A DNA stretch of 64,000 nucleotides from Hyaloperonospora brassicae. Its lineage: Eukaryota > Oomycota > Peronosporomycetes > Peronosporales > Peronosporaceae. The stretch is from the NCBI GenBank assembly GCA_947650285.1, contig CANTFL010000470.1:248001-312000 (forward strand), given 5' to 3'. The notes under the pieces were generated by a model. That model was not told where the DNA came from and made no database searches. It was given only the letters and a program-made list of their open reading frames with translations. The position numbers were made by a program, and so were the translations under genes. Shown piece after piece: positions 45,201-54,321 of the stretch (position 1 is the first letter of the stretch; every line of letters begins with the position of its first letter).

Positions 45201-45696
45201 CTCCAGAGCATATGCCCCATTTGCCGCAGACGCTTTGTCTTCGGCTTCGTACAAGTCATTTAAGCAAAACGTGCGTGTCGACGAACCTGCGCCGAACAAG
45301 TTTGAGACCTATTTGTATTGCCGGTGATGCTAACATGTCGGTCGTGGTAGTCCATCATCGAACCATCCATGGTCAAGCACGGCATGACGCTTTGTAGCTA
45401 TCGAGCACATTTGGGCGAGGACCAACGGGTGTCGACCGCTCAAAAGCACTATGGCGTTGGCTCTGGCTCCAAGTCAAGTTGTAATACTCGAGAGGACTTT
45501 GTAGGCAGAACACTGGAGCAGCGACGTTGCGGTGCTAAGCTATTGCTTTACCTCCAATGATGTATTCGTGGCGCTCCGTGACGTACGCCTGAGAGAGACT
45601 TCAAGATCACACTAAGACTTCGTCAGAGTCGGAGTGAGCAACTGTTTGCTTAGATTCGCGCAGCTTCTTGGTACCCCACCGATCCAATCGCCCCCC
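45201..45696. other. Spacer without recognised features
   Basis: Only short frames; one at 45212-45397 does not look coding. It may be 3' flank of the minus-strand gene that ends at 45697. Confidence 0.4.
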
Positions 45697-46103
45697 TTAC
45701 GCTGTGTCTTTGACCCACTGATCCAGGCCCAAATCGTTCCAGCGAGTCACTTTTCCGTCAGCAGTCCACATCGGAGGCTCATCTGAGTCCGACAGACAGC
45801 AAACGCACATGGCAAGTGAGGGAGGTTGAGATACAGACATCGTCACGAAATTACCAGGTCGTGACGACTGACTCACCGGACGGACTATCACTGCCATTCT
45901 CTGGGTCAAGCTCGAGCGAGGAAGGAGGCACATCCATGTCTGCACGTCCAGTCAACAATGAGACACAAAAGACGATAACTGCGTCGCCAATTTGCCAACA
46001 CAGACACGCTACCATCGTCCGACAGCGCGTCCATGATCCAGTCGTCGTCCACGATGTCCAAGTAGTGCTTCTTTAGCAGGTATACAGTCGGCAGTTTACT
46101 GTC
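45697..46103 (-). CDS. Last three exons of an unidentified gene
   Basis: The phases join cleanly: exon 46103-46013 (LPTVYLLKKHYLDIVDDDW...), intron GTAGCG...GCAG, exon 45939-45877 (MDVPPSSLELDPENGSDS), intron GTGAGT...TCAG, exon 45782-45697 (DEPPMWTADGKVTRWNDLG..., stop TAA). Together about 80 residues forming an acidic, tryptophan-containing C-terminus. An upstream exon ending YGLVQQLDGRRNR before a GTGTTG donor (near 46222) is possible. I do not recognise the family. Confidence 0.5.
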
Positions 46104-46865
46104 CTGCACGCATACAGACACACACACACACCACATCATCCTTGTCATCCGTCCCATCCCATTCCGTTCTCTCTTTCCTTCTCCCTCCATCCCGTTCTCT
46201 CTCCACATTCGATCACAACACTCTGTTCCTGCGGCCGTCCAGTTGCTGGACGAGCCCGTACGAACCATTTGTCGTCGTACTTTGCGTAATGGATCCGTTG
46301 GTGGCGTCCTATTGTCAGTTAACAACAGAGCACTTGTCACGCACACGCCGTTCCATATCTACAGCAGCAGGAGGAGGGGGTTCAGGATCATCTGTTTACA
46401 ACGTCTAAGGAGTGCAAAATGCCTGAAAAGTATATCTGTAGCAGACGTCTCAGAACGTTCTTCGAACAAGACCGACGACAAGAGATGGACAGTCAGGACA
46501 GCACGTGCGACACGACTCGACCAGTTGACAAGCGGTCCCTTGACGTCGTCATGGCGACAGACAATAGCCGATCGTTTCTCGGACTGTTGTTCGTAGCACT
46601 ACGCAAGACGTACGCTCTACGTCGTGGAGCCCAAGCAAGAGCTTGAGCTGGACATGAGGCCGTCAAGTTGAGAAATGGTTGACGAATCTGACAAGCGTTC
46701 GCCCGGAATGAGTTCAATCGATTGCTACTCGAATCGCTCATGCGCCAGGCGCTCCACTTCCGAGCTTTACCATTCTGTTCACGTGTCACCGAAAGATACG
46801 TCCAGGCTCACGCACGCTGACACTCTGCTTGGTAAGTGCACACGTTGGGCATCTACGACGGGCGG
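46104..46865. other. Unresolved genic stretch
   Basis: A plus-strand ATG at 46290 (MDPLVASYCQLTTEHL...) and a later plus-strand segment ending near 46670 (TLYVVEPKQELELDMRPSS) look coding-like but do not join in one frame. The minus strand may hold 5' exons of the gene above. I cannot decide the structure. Confidence 0.3.
46116..46132. repeat. CA microsatellite
   Basis: A run of AC dinucleotides just upstream of the exon ending at 46103, inside the putative intron. Confidence 0.8.
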
Positions 46866-47267
46866 TCACAAGAAGACATCAACGACACGCTTGACAAGGT
46901 GGTGTCTGAAACATGTCTGACAGACTGCTGCACCTGCTTGTCGACACCTCTGCTGACGGCTTCTTCCGCTTCCAACATCGTCTTCGTCATCACCCGTCGA
47001 AGCGGAACTCGTCACGTTTGAATGATACCACGCGCGTTGTCCAGTGCACCGACACTTGACTGTCGACACCTTCACACCATCAAAAGCCTGGCCCGAGCAC
47101 TGCCGACAAAACATACAGGTCTCGACGCGTCTTCGCTGCATCTTCACGTCACGCAGCAGGCAGTACTTGCTCGTTGTCACGCGGTACACTGCCGTCTTGC
47201 CAGACCTCACAAGCGACAAGTCGTGGCTCGACCACGTTGCATGGCGCGACCCAGAGGTGAGCTGCAA
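46866..47267 (-). CDS. Possible Cys-rich exon, unidentified
   Basis: 133-codon minus-strand frame with VTTSKYCLLRDVKMQ and a C-x2-C-x2-C cluster (CMFCRQC) followed by KCRC. The downstream half reads better in another frame (MLEAEEAVSRGVDKQVQQ), suggesting an intron. It may belong to the gene ending at 45697. 47268-47645 holds further uncertain frames and an AACAACATC repeat at about 47421-47445. Confidence 0.3.
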   Translation of the reverse strand: MQLTSGSRHATWSSHDLSLVRSGKTAVYRVTTSKYCLLRDVKMQRRRVETCMFCRQCSGQAFDGVKVSTVKCRCTGQRAWYHSNVTSSASTGDDEDDVGSGRSRQQRCRQAGAAVCQTCFRHHLVKRVVDVFL

Positions 47268-47645
47268 GAACTCCTGCTGGTCTCAATGAGAACCTGTTGC
47301 AGCAGTCGACCTCGAGCACTAATCCGTTCTTCTCCGCGTCGATTTCGCTAGTCCGTGTCAATGTCTCGACGCCCGCACCTACAGCATTGGCACAGCAGCG
47401 AGATACCACATAGTCGAGACAACAACATCAACAACATCAACAACAGTTCCACACTTTCAGTTCAGGTTCATTGACGGACCTGAACTCAGCGTGAAGAACT
47501 ATGCAGTGACGAGGCCAATCTCGCGTGCCCGTCATGACAGCGTGAAGTCGACCCGTCGAGCAACACGCACTCGATGCTGGTAGAGACGGCTGACTCGCTC
47601 TATTCGCGTTAAATACTTTGTACACACTCGTCTTTTCGAGCGGTG

Positions 47646-48257
47646 TCACACGACAACAGCGATTTCCTTGTAGTCTGTCAAAGGCGTGCCCGGGGTCTTG
47701 GCGTTCTCGTCAAAGTCAATGCCGTCGACCCAGAAGGCCCCAGTAGCACTGGCGGGTGCACTGGCACTAGGCCGATGGGCTGCCTCAGGGGTCTCAAAGT
47801 CCATGCAGTCGCTCACGAGGTAGCGGATCTCGCGGTCGTAATGGTGCACCATGTGGTCCTGCAAGGCACGGGGCGTGACCCAAATGCAGCGGAAGTAGCT
47901 CGCGTTGCGGAGCGTGTACAGCAGCTTCTGCTCGCCAAGAGAGACAGTGCAGCCACAGCGACGCGCCATCTTCACGGCCTGAATGTGGACAATCTCACCG
48001 GGCACGTCCACTTCTTGCGTCGAGTCTTCCTGTGGAAGCGTGATCATCGTCGAGTTGCTGAGCTCGCGAGACGGCCGACTAATGACGTTGAGGGCTGAAG
48101 AGCCAAAGTCCGTCGGCCCGCGCAAGCTGTTGATCTGATACGGACACGTGCTGGCCAGAGACCTTGAGCTTGTGTCCACCTGCTGTGTCGCCAGTGTTTG
48201 TGGGAGGCACATTGTCGCATCATGGGATCCGAGCGCGTGAAGGGATGGGAACCTCAA
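47646..48257 (-). CDS. Hypothetical protein, 203 residues
   Basis: Single open frame from ATG 48257 to TGA 47646. The Ser/Thr-rich N-terminal half is followed by a denser C-terminal part (about 95-170: VHIQAVKMARRCGCTVSLGE..., YFRCIWVTPRALQDH), probably folded. No signal peptide or membrane segment. It may continue upstream by splicing. Family not recognised. Confidence 0.5.
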   Translation of the reverse strand: MRFPSLHALGSHDATMCLPQTLATQQVDTSSRSLASTCPYQINSLRGPTDFGSSALNVISRPSRELSNSTMITLPQEDSTQEVDVPGEIVHIQAVKMARRCGCTVSLGEQKLLYTLRNASYFRCIWVTPRALQDHMVHHYDREIRYLVSDCMDFETPEAAHRPSASAPASATGAFWVDGIDFDENAKTPGTPLTDYKEIAVVV

Positions 48258-48514
48258 CGAGCCTTACAAAATGGCTGAATCCATACGAGATACGTCGGCG
48301 GATCACTGCAGCATTGACTTGTACTTGTATCGACACGACATGAACTTTGTCCACATTGTTTCGTTCCCGAGATGCGGTTGTGCGGCCTCCTACCTCTGCA
48401 GTCTCACAGCCTGCAGCGTTCGAAACTGTTTGGCCTGGAGCACAGCCTGAACCGAAAGGTCGGAGACTCCGGTCTTCAAGTTCTCGAATAACGTCGTGGT
48501 GGTTGGTGCTATGG

Positions 48515-50842
48515 CTACCGACGTGCAGCCGGAAGTGGATCCATTGTGGATGTCGTGAAGGGCACCACTGATCGGGGATACGCAGTCGCCATCAGTTCGC
48601 AAAAGCGCCGCAAATGCGTGAATCGACCTTGGAGACAACCCCACGAATCATGAACTGAATGCTTGTTGACGCACGATGCCAGTGCCAGCTTGAGAGACGC
48701 CTCGCAGAAGTAGGCACCACGCAGGTCCTGGAAATCCTGCTCGATCCATTCAATCTCTTGCGGCGTCCAGCCTGCAACACGAAGCCGCTCCATTTGAGGC
48801 AGAACGGCCGCTGTAAATTGTCGCCCACGCAGGTTTACGAGGTCTTGAGGCAATACAGCAGGCAAACGTGACACCATGGCACCGACGCCATCCATGCCAG
48901 TTACGACTGAAGTTAGACCCGCAACAAGGCCGACGACACTGGCAGCTGTGTCGTTCAGCGTAGTTTCGAACAGTGCCTGTATGCGATCGTCCTCGCTCTT
49001 GGTAGCACGTAAGATGTCGGCAGTGGATGATCCCAGATCTTCTAGTGCTGCAAAAACATTGCCGATGCTGACGGAGTACTTGCCATCCTGTGAAACGACC
49101 AAAGTATTTGTTTCGGATCGACCTGTGCCGGCTGCTACAGCTGACTTATTACTTTCCGGTGGTCCAGAGATGCTGAACCAGTCAATCACGAACGCACGTA
49201 GCTTGACAACAGCATCCCGACGAAACAGCGTCTCTGCAGAGAAACTCGACATCTCGAGCAAAATTGGCAAAACTTCTTGGCTGACTCGTGCCGCCAAGAT
49301 CACGCGAATCCACCACGTGTCTGGAGGTGAACAAGTCGCCCGATGGGTCTTAAGGTGCGCCCGGATACTTGCGCTGTAGCGCCGAAACCACATCGTGACA
49401 CTGGCAATGGATCTCCATCGATTGTCGCCAATAGCTGGAGCGTCCGTCTTGATCGTACTCAGCAATGCGCGCTGCCGACTCACGTATGCGACCAAGGTCG
49501 TGAGTTTCGTGTAAATCGCTTCACCGCCTACGATCTCGCTGAAGAAGCTCTGCATGAGCGAATCAAGCTGTCGAGCAGCACAGCATAGCTTCAACGACCC
49601 AGGCTTCAACACAGGCTCAAAGCGACCGATCGCTGCGTTGCACAGCACGGTCCGTAGATCGCCTGCCTCGTGATCCATGGTACCTTCGGTCTCAATGACA
49701 ACGGCAAGCACGAGGTCTTGCCATCGCGGTACGATCACGTCAAGTACTGCTTCCGTAGTGTCAAAAACACGACCCAAGCCGTCTGTGGCCAACGAATGGC
49801 AGTCATCCACTAGCATCGACAGGACGTGAAAGCTCGTAACTTCTCCGTTGGCAAACACACGAAGCTGCAAGTGCACACAATACAGTACTTGCGTTTCACC
49901 GACCAACGCGGGTGCCATGGGCCCGACCTGCAACCCGATTGAGCGCACGCCGGTACTACTCACAATATCGGCCATCTGCTGGAAATTGATCGCACAGAGG
50001 AATCGCGCATACCTGTCAGCAACGTGCAAAAGTGACTCCATTCCCTCCGTATCGAGCGATGGACTTCCAGGCACTGATTCCTTACTCGTTTGTTGTCGCA
50101 ACATTGTTGCCGAAGTCGTCAGTGATTCACTTGCACTGAGGAGATCGATAAACTGCTGAAACTGCGTCGGGTGTGCCACGACAATGCGAAACCTCGCAGC
50201 GGTTCTGTCAGCTGCCGGGTGGTCATTGCCCGACTCGGTCTCGTCCACCAGATCCTGAAAATCAGCGACTGCATGCAACAGGTACGTCCGTCCAGCAGTG
50301 ATTACCGCCGAGGCGTGTGGCACGAACGTACCGATGACGACCGTGACAATGTCTCGGTCGACCACCCAATGTCTTGTCGGCCTTAGCGGTTGCGGCATTA
50401 CCGGTACATGTCGTTGATGCCCGCGGTCTCTTGAAGTTGAAGTTGACTTTGAAACTGAATGTGGCGCCCGTCGAGTGGTTTTCACCGGTCGCCCGCTCGT
50501 CTCCGTGGACAACAACGCGACACCATCGGGTGCCTCGTCTGCTGAAGTAAAGAACGCCCGTCGGGTATCGTCACTTAAGAGAGCGCAGTACGCGGCCCAT
50601 CGCGCTGCGTGCTGTCCCACGTGGTGGATCTGGATCGCGTCTTTGCGGAACGGAGGCTTAAACACCGCGACTTTGTCCGTCGGGCGCCGCAGCGCGCCAG
50701 CTTTGTTCTCGCGTCCAAACGACTGGCAAAACATGCACGTGGCGGTGAGCACCTCGTTCGTCTCGGGGTCCCGGTCCCTGACCCGCAGGGCGAGTTCCAC
50801 GCCATATTTGGACCGGAAGGGCGCGTGCCTTTTTGCGCCCAT
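48515..50842 (-). CDS. BED-finger/hAT-like transposase-type protein
   Basis: 775 residues, uninterrupted. The N-terminus (10-100) has the pattern VRDRDPETNEVLTATCMFC...HHVGQHAARW, a C-x2-C-x(n)-H-x4-H BED-like zinc finger typical of a large oomycete family of hAT-related proteins. The rest is helical with no clear DDE triad or C-terminal dimerisation motif visible to me. No terminal inverted repeats were recognised nearby, so it could be a domesticated transposase or an old autonomous copy. Family assignment by recollection of the N-terminal signature. Confidence 0.55.
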   Translation of the reverse strand: MGAKRHAPFRSKYGVELALRVRDRDPETNEVLTATCMFCQSFGRENKAGALRRPTDKVAVFKPPFRKDAIQIHHVGQHAARWAAYCALLSDDTRRAFFTSADEAPDGVALLSTETSGRPVKTTRRAPHSVSKSTSTSRDRGHQRHVPVMPQPLRPTRHWVVDRDIVTVVIGTFVPHASAVITAGRTYLLHAVADFQDLVDETESGNDHPAADRTAARFRIVVAHPTQFQQFIDLLSASESLTTSATMLRQQTSKESVPGSPSLDTEGMESLLHVADRYARFLCAINFQQMADIVSSTGVRSIGLQVGPMAPALVGETQVLYCVHLQLRVFANGEVTSFHVLSMLVDDCHSLATDGLGRVFDTTEAVLDVIVPRWQDLVLAVVIETEGTMDHEAGDLRTVLCNAAIGRFEPVLKPGSLKLCCAARQLDSLMQSFFSEIVGGEAIYTKLTTLVAYVSRQRALLSTIKTDAPAIGDNRWRSIASVTMWFRRYSASIRAHLKTHRATCSPPDTWWIRVILAARVSQEVLPILLEMSSFSAETLFRRDAVVKLRAFVIDWFSISGPPESNKSAVAAGTGRSETNTLVVSQDGKYSVSIGNVFAALEDLGSSTADILRATKSEDDRIQALFETTLNDTAASVVGLVAGLTSVVTGMDGVGAMVSRLPAVLPQDLVNLRGRQFTAAVLPQMERLRVAGWTPQEIEWIEQDFQDLRGAYFCEASLKLALASCVNKHSVHDSWGCLQGRFTHLRRFCELMATAYPRSVVPFTTSTMDPLPAARR

Positions 50843-51019
50843 CTTGTTTCTGGCGCTTTAGTTCTGGCACCGGAGTCGAAACTGTCGACCAACGCGGTCG
50901 CCGCTGGTTTTCCCTGCGCTTACTTTGGGTCGTTGGACTGTGGCTTTTCTTTGTCACGACACAAAAAGTCGACCTGCGTGTATACGACCTACTGCTTCGA
51001 AGTGTGGCTCTTAAGTAAC
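50843..51019. promoter_or_regulatory. Divergent intergenic region
   Basis: 177 bp between the starts of the minus-strand transposase-type gene and the plus-strand helical gene; a shared promoter region is likely. No clear initiator motif picked out. Confidence 0.3.
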
Positions 51020-51987
51020 ATGAAACACGCCACGCTGACTTCGTACGTCAAGCAGCTGCAGACTTGGCTGGAATGGGACGTCACGCAGGGCGACGACGGG
51101 CCCGCAAAGCAGCTGTTTGTATAGGCGTTGACGGACATTGCGGCACTGCCACTTGAGAGAATGAGTATGGAGATCCGACGGCTGCTCGTCATTTCGGGCA
51201 CTGCCGTAGTGCGATCGCAGACAAGTGCAAGTCGAGAGGAGTCAAACGGAGCAGCAAACAATGCGCGAAAGGTGCACTTGGACCGCGTCGTTGCAGCGCT
51301 CAATGCACGGGATGTGCTTCTGAAGTGCAAAGCTGCAAACGTTGGGTGCAAGGAGATGCTTTCTTTGTGCTCGGGTGGATGGTCGTGATTGCCGACGAAG
51401 CCATGTTGACGACGATTGCTGCCTTGCTGCCGACAGTGGTCAAGTGCTTGCACCGGAATGTCAAGTTGCCGTCCAACGTCAAGCGTGGAGCTGATGGAGA
51501 GGACGCGATGGGAGGACGAGTAGCGCAACAAGCGAGAGCGACGGCCCCGTTGTCAGAGAAAGAGTCGAACTTGCGGGTGTATGCACTCGTGCTGCTGCTG
51601 AATTTCAGTCAACGACGTGTTGAGGTCTTTGAGGCTCAGTTGGGGAGGTTGCTACCCATGTTGAAAGACTTGGTGATGGAGTTACTTGAGCCGACACCGC
51701 CTCGAGCCACCACTAACGAGTCATCGACTACTTCATCGACTTCAGTGGTTAGTACGCTCGAGTACGCAGAAGTTTTGAGACTGGTCATTACTCTGTTAAG
51801 CATGCTCGTAGATCAGCTGGGCAGCGCAGCATGTCTACTACTGGAGCTCAGGATATTGCCTAACTTACTGAAACTGAAACGCGTGCTGGACGCTGCTGCA
51901 CTTCGGGAACTACTTGGTGAAAGAGAGAGTCAAGACGTTGAAGAAAGACTGGAAGCTGTCGTTGAGACCCTCGTCCATTGCCGGTAG
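51020..51987 (+). pseudogene. Helical (ARM-like) protein gene, interrupted
   Basis: From ATG 51020 (MKHATLTSYVKQLQTWLEW) the frame meets TAG at 51122, continues coding-like in the same frame (ALTDIAALPLERMSMEI...), then shifts near 51340-51370 to a frame running to 51987 (AMLTTIAALLPTVVKCL, LRVYALVLLLNFSQRR, LLPMLKDLVMELLEP). Amphipathic Leu-rich helices suggest an alpha-solenoid. One nonsense codon and one frameshift make it a pseudogene unless these are sequence errors. It directly precedes DCC1; its stop marks the edge of the inverted duplication. Confidence 0.5.
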
Positions 51988-52134
51988 GTAGACAGACGTG
52001 CTCGAAGCCATTGCTCGAAGACAAGGCGCTGGTGCACGTTTTGGCACCACGTGCTGTCGCTCGCCCCTACAAAGTCGGTTCGTACTTACTCGGAACTCTC
52101 TCTATAGTCATTTTCGTCTCCTGCCGCGGCCACC

Positions 52135-53464
52135 ATGGATTCCGTTCTTGTCACGGCTGCAGACTTCAACGAGGACAAGTACAAACTGTTGCAGCTGAAC
52201 CCCGAGATCGAGCGAGCTGCCACGACTGGTTCCAAGTACGTTCGTCTGTTTGTCTGTTTGCTTGTTTTGCTTCCGTCATTGATAGCGGAAAGAAAGCGAC
52301 GGATAGGACATTGCAACAGCGACTAATGTCGTCTACTGTCCACATGTACTCCAGGGTGGTGATCGTAGGGGCACCAGATGCTCGAGCGGTTTTGTGCACG
52401 GCGGATCAATCGTACTATATCACAAAGGAGGACACTTCGAATTTACGTCTTCTCACGACCCACACAGACTGGAGTGGACCAGAGCAGACAACGGACAAGA
52501 GGACGATTCAAGTAGCGGGAGCTGCTCGATTCCATTACCTGGTAAGTCCATTGACTTTGTTGTGACGGACGATATACAAAGGACTTGTGCTTACTTCTGG
52601 AGGGCCTTGCGATCGATACAGCTTGAGCACAAGGCTCCTGATGCGACACTGCTGCGGGCTCTGTTGCTGGAAGCACCGTATGACAAGCCTCGGCGTGATG
52701 CTGCTGCGTCTGAAGCGAAGCGCACAAAGTTGCACACGCTGTACACGACGAGAGACTTGGTGGATGCGTTGCAAGTGAGCGAGCAGGAGGTGCTGACGAT
52801 GCTGGACGAGATACACGCTTTTGAAGAAGCAGGTACATGGCGTATTGTGAAACCGGCGTACCAGGCTCAAGTAGTTGCAGATATGCTGGATACCATCGTG
52901 CAACACGACTTGGACGCGTTGTCGGAGCCAGGGGTACCTGTGGCATGGTTCCTGACTCAGCTGGACGAGCCGTTGGTGGTCATCCGTCAATGTTGTAAGC
53001 TGTACGGTCGGCTGACGTCGATGAATGGAGAGGATCGTTGCACGTTGGACCCAGTAAAGGTTGCTGTATTCCGAGCCAAGTCGCTGTTCGACGAGCAGAT
53101 AGAAGAGGCAAAGTTCCAGGCTGCGCAGGAGCACGTGGCGTTGACTGCCACGGACGTGGGCTGGGAAGTGGACTCGTTTATGGAAAAGTGGAAGCTTCGT
53201 GTGCCTGATAGCGTGTCCGTGACTCTGGATATGCTTAGCGGCCTTGTACTGGTGAAACCTCACTCGACAGGGAAGGCATCTCGAATTGTGTACTTTCCTG
53301 AAGAGGAGCTGTCGCCTGAACCCAAGAAGCGCTTCGAGCAGCTGTTTGAGATGCAGGAGAAGTGGACAATCAAGCAGCTCGAGCCGTTTATCAAGTACGT
53401 CTCTGCCCTAATGCATGCTACTGTAGCGATCAAGATGAACAGCTTTATGCTGACGCTGCTCTAG
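52135..53464 (+). CDS. DCC1: Sister-chromatid cohesion protein DCC1 (right copy)
   Basis: Exon 1 52135-52235; intron 52236-52354 (119 nt, GTACGT...CCAG); exon 2 from 52355 with ARAVLCTADQSYYI, then a change from that frame to the one that is open from 52394 to 53464 is needed between about 52446 and 52546. Possible short introns of 35 or 41 nt would restore it, but these are unusually small. Few differences from the left copy (for example DEPLVV against DEPWVV, TTRDL against TTGDL). Retains its upstream neighbour, so this is probably the ancestral locus. Confidence 0.85.
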
Positions 53465-53609
53465 GTCTTTGATTACGCCTAGCACGACACAAGCATCGTT
53501 GCTGCTCAAGCACACGCGCTCCTCGCGTCAGTGCGGATCGACCGAGAAGCTATATAGCCGACGCTGAACTGACTGACGAAGGACGTGTGACAAGGGCAAT
53601 GCGGATGCC
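53465..53609. other. DCC1 3' flank
   Basis: No feature recognised; identical in both arms. Confidence 0.4.
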
Positions 53610-53810
53610 GTGGCAGCAATAGCGATGACGAAAGGTCAACACATTGAAGCGTGTGAATCTGTTACTCTACAGGTGCTGGAGAGCAGTGATGGTGTTTTGA
53701 CTGCTTACCGCTTGGCACATCGAGAGTGGGCTTTTGATGTAGGCTTATACATGAAGGGCAAAGTGACAAGAACGCAGCGAGCTGCACGTCACTACCCCAA
53801 ACCGAAGTAA
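53610..53810 (+). CDS. Unrecognised small ORF downstream of DCC1 (right copy)
   Basis: Same 66 residues as the left copy. Unknown. Confidence 0.35.
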   Translation: MAAIAMTKGQHIEACESVTLQVLESSDGVLTAYRLAHREWAFDVGLYMKGKVTRTQRAARHYPKPK

Positions 53811-54309
53811 AGCCGATGCGGATGGATCATCACGAAGTTACGCATACATTTGAGCTTCCAAATAGGCAAATGGGCTCTGTGGCATCTGTGGTCACGAATG
53901 GCTCGCATACGATGTTGTGTGAATGTACGCGAAATGGGTCAGGTAACGCTTCGTGACATGGCTACATCGAGATCGGACCGTCGTACAAGTAGTGAGTGAG
54001 AAGGTGGGGTATAGTTGGGTCCACGTACAACACGCTAAATCCAGATCATCGTACAAGTAGCACAGACGAGCTCAGGGTCATCGAATCCTCTTGCGTGGTG
54101 CGAGAAAACTTCCAAGTGGAACTATAAGCAGTAGCAAGCGGCTGCTAGATCGATACTTTCTTCTGATCGCACGGCTTACGTTGGATACATGGAAGCATGA
54201 CGTCGCACTTGTCTGCATCTCATAAACACGCGCGACTATCTGCTGACCCTTTTTACTGCACTATGTTTGTATCTCGAGAGTTGCGACTATGGCAACTTGC
54301 GCAAAGTTT
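53811..54309. other. Spacer without recognised features
   Basis: No gene seen. Also present in the left arm (30202-30700). Confidence 0.5.
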
Positions 54310-54321
54310 GATCCACATGTG
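54310..54321 (+). repeat. Target-site duplication of the LINE, left
   Basis: GATCCACATGTG, repeated at 57543-57554; single in the left arm at 30190-30201. Confidence 0.9.

Noticed and set aside
46866..47267. Yippee/Mis18-like zinc domain
   Set aside because: Only a loose YxxTT...LRD resemblance and misplaced cysteines; not enough to name it.
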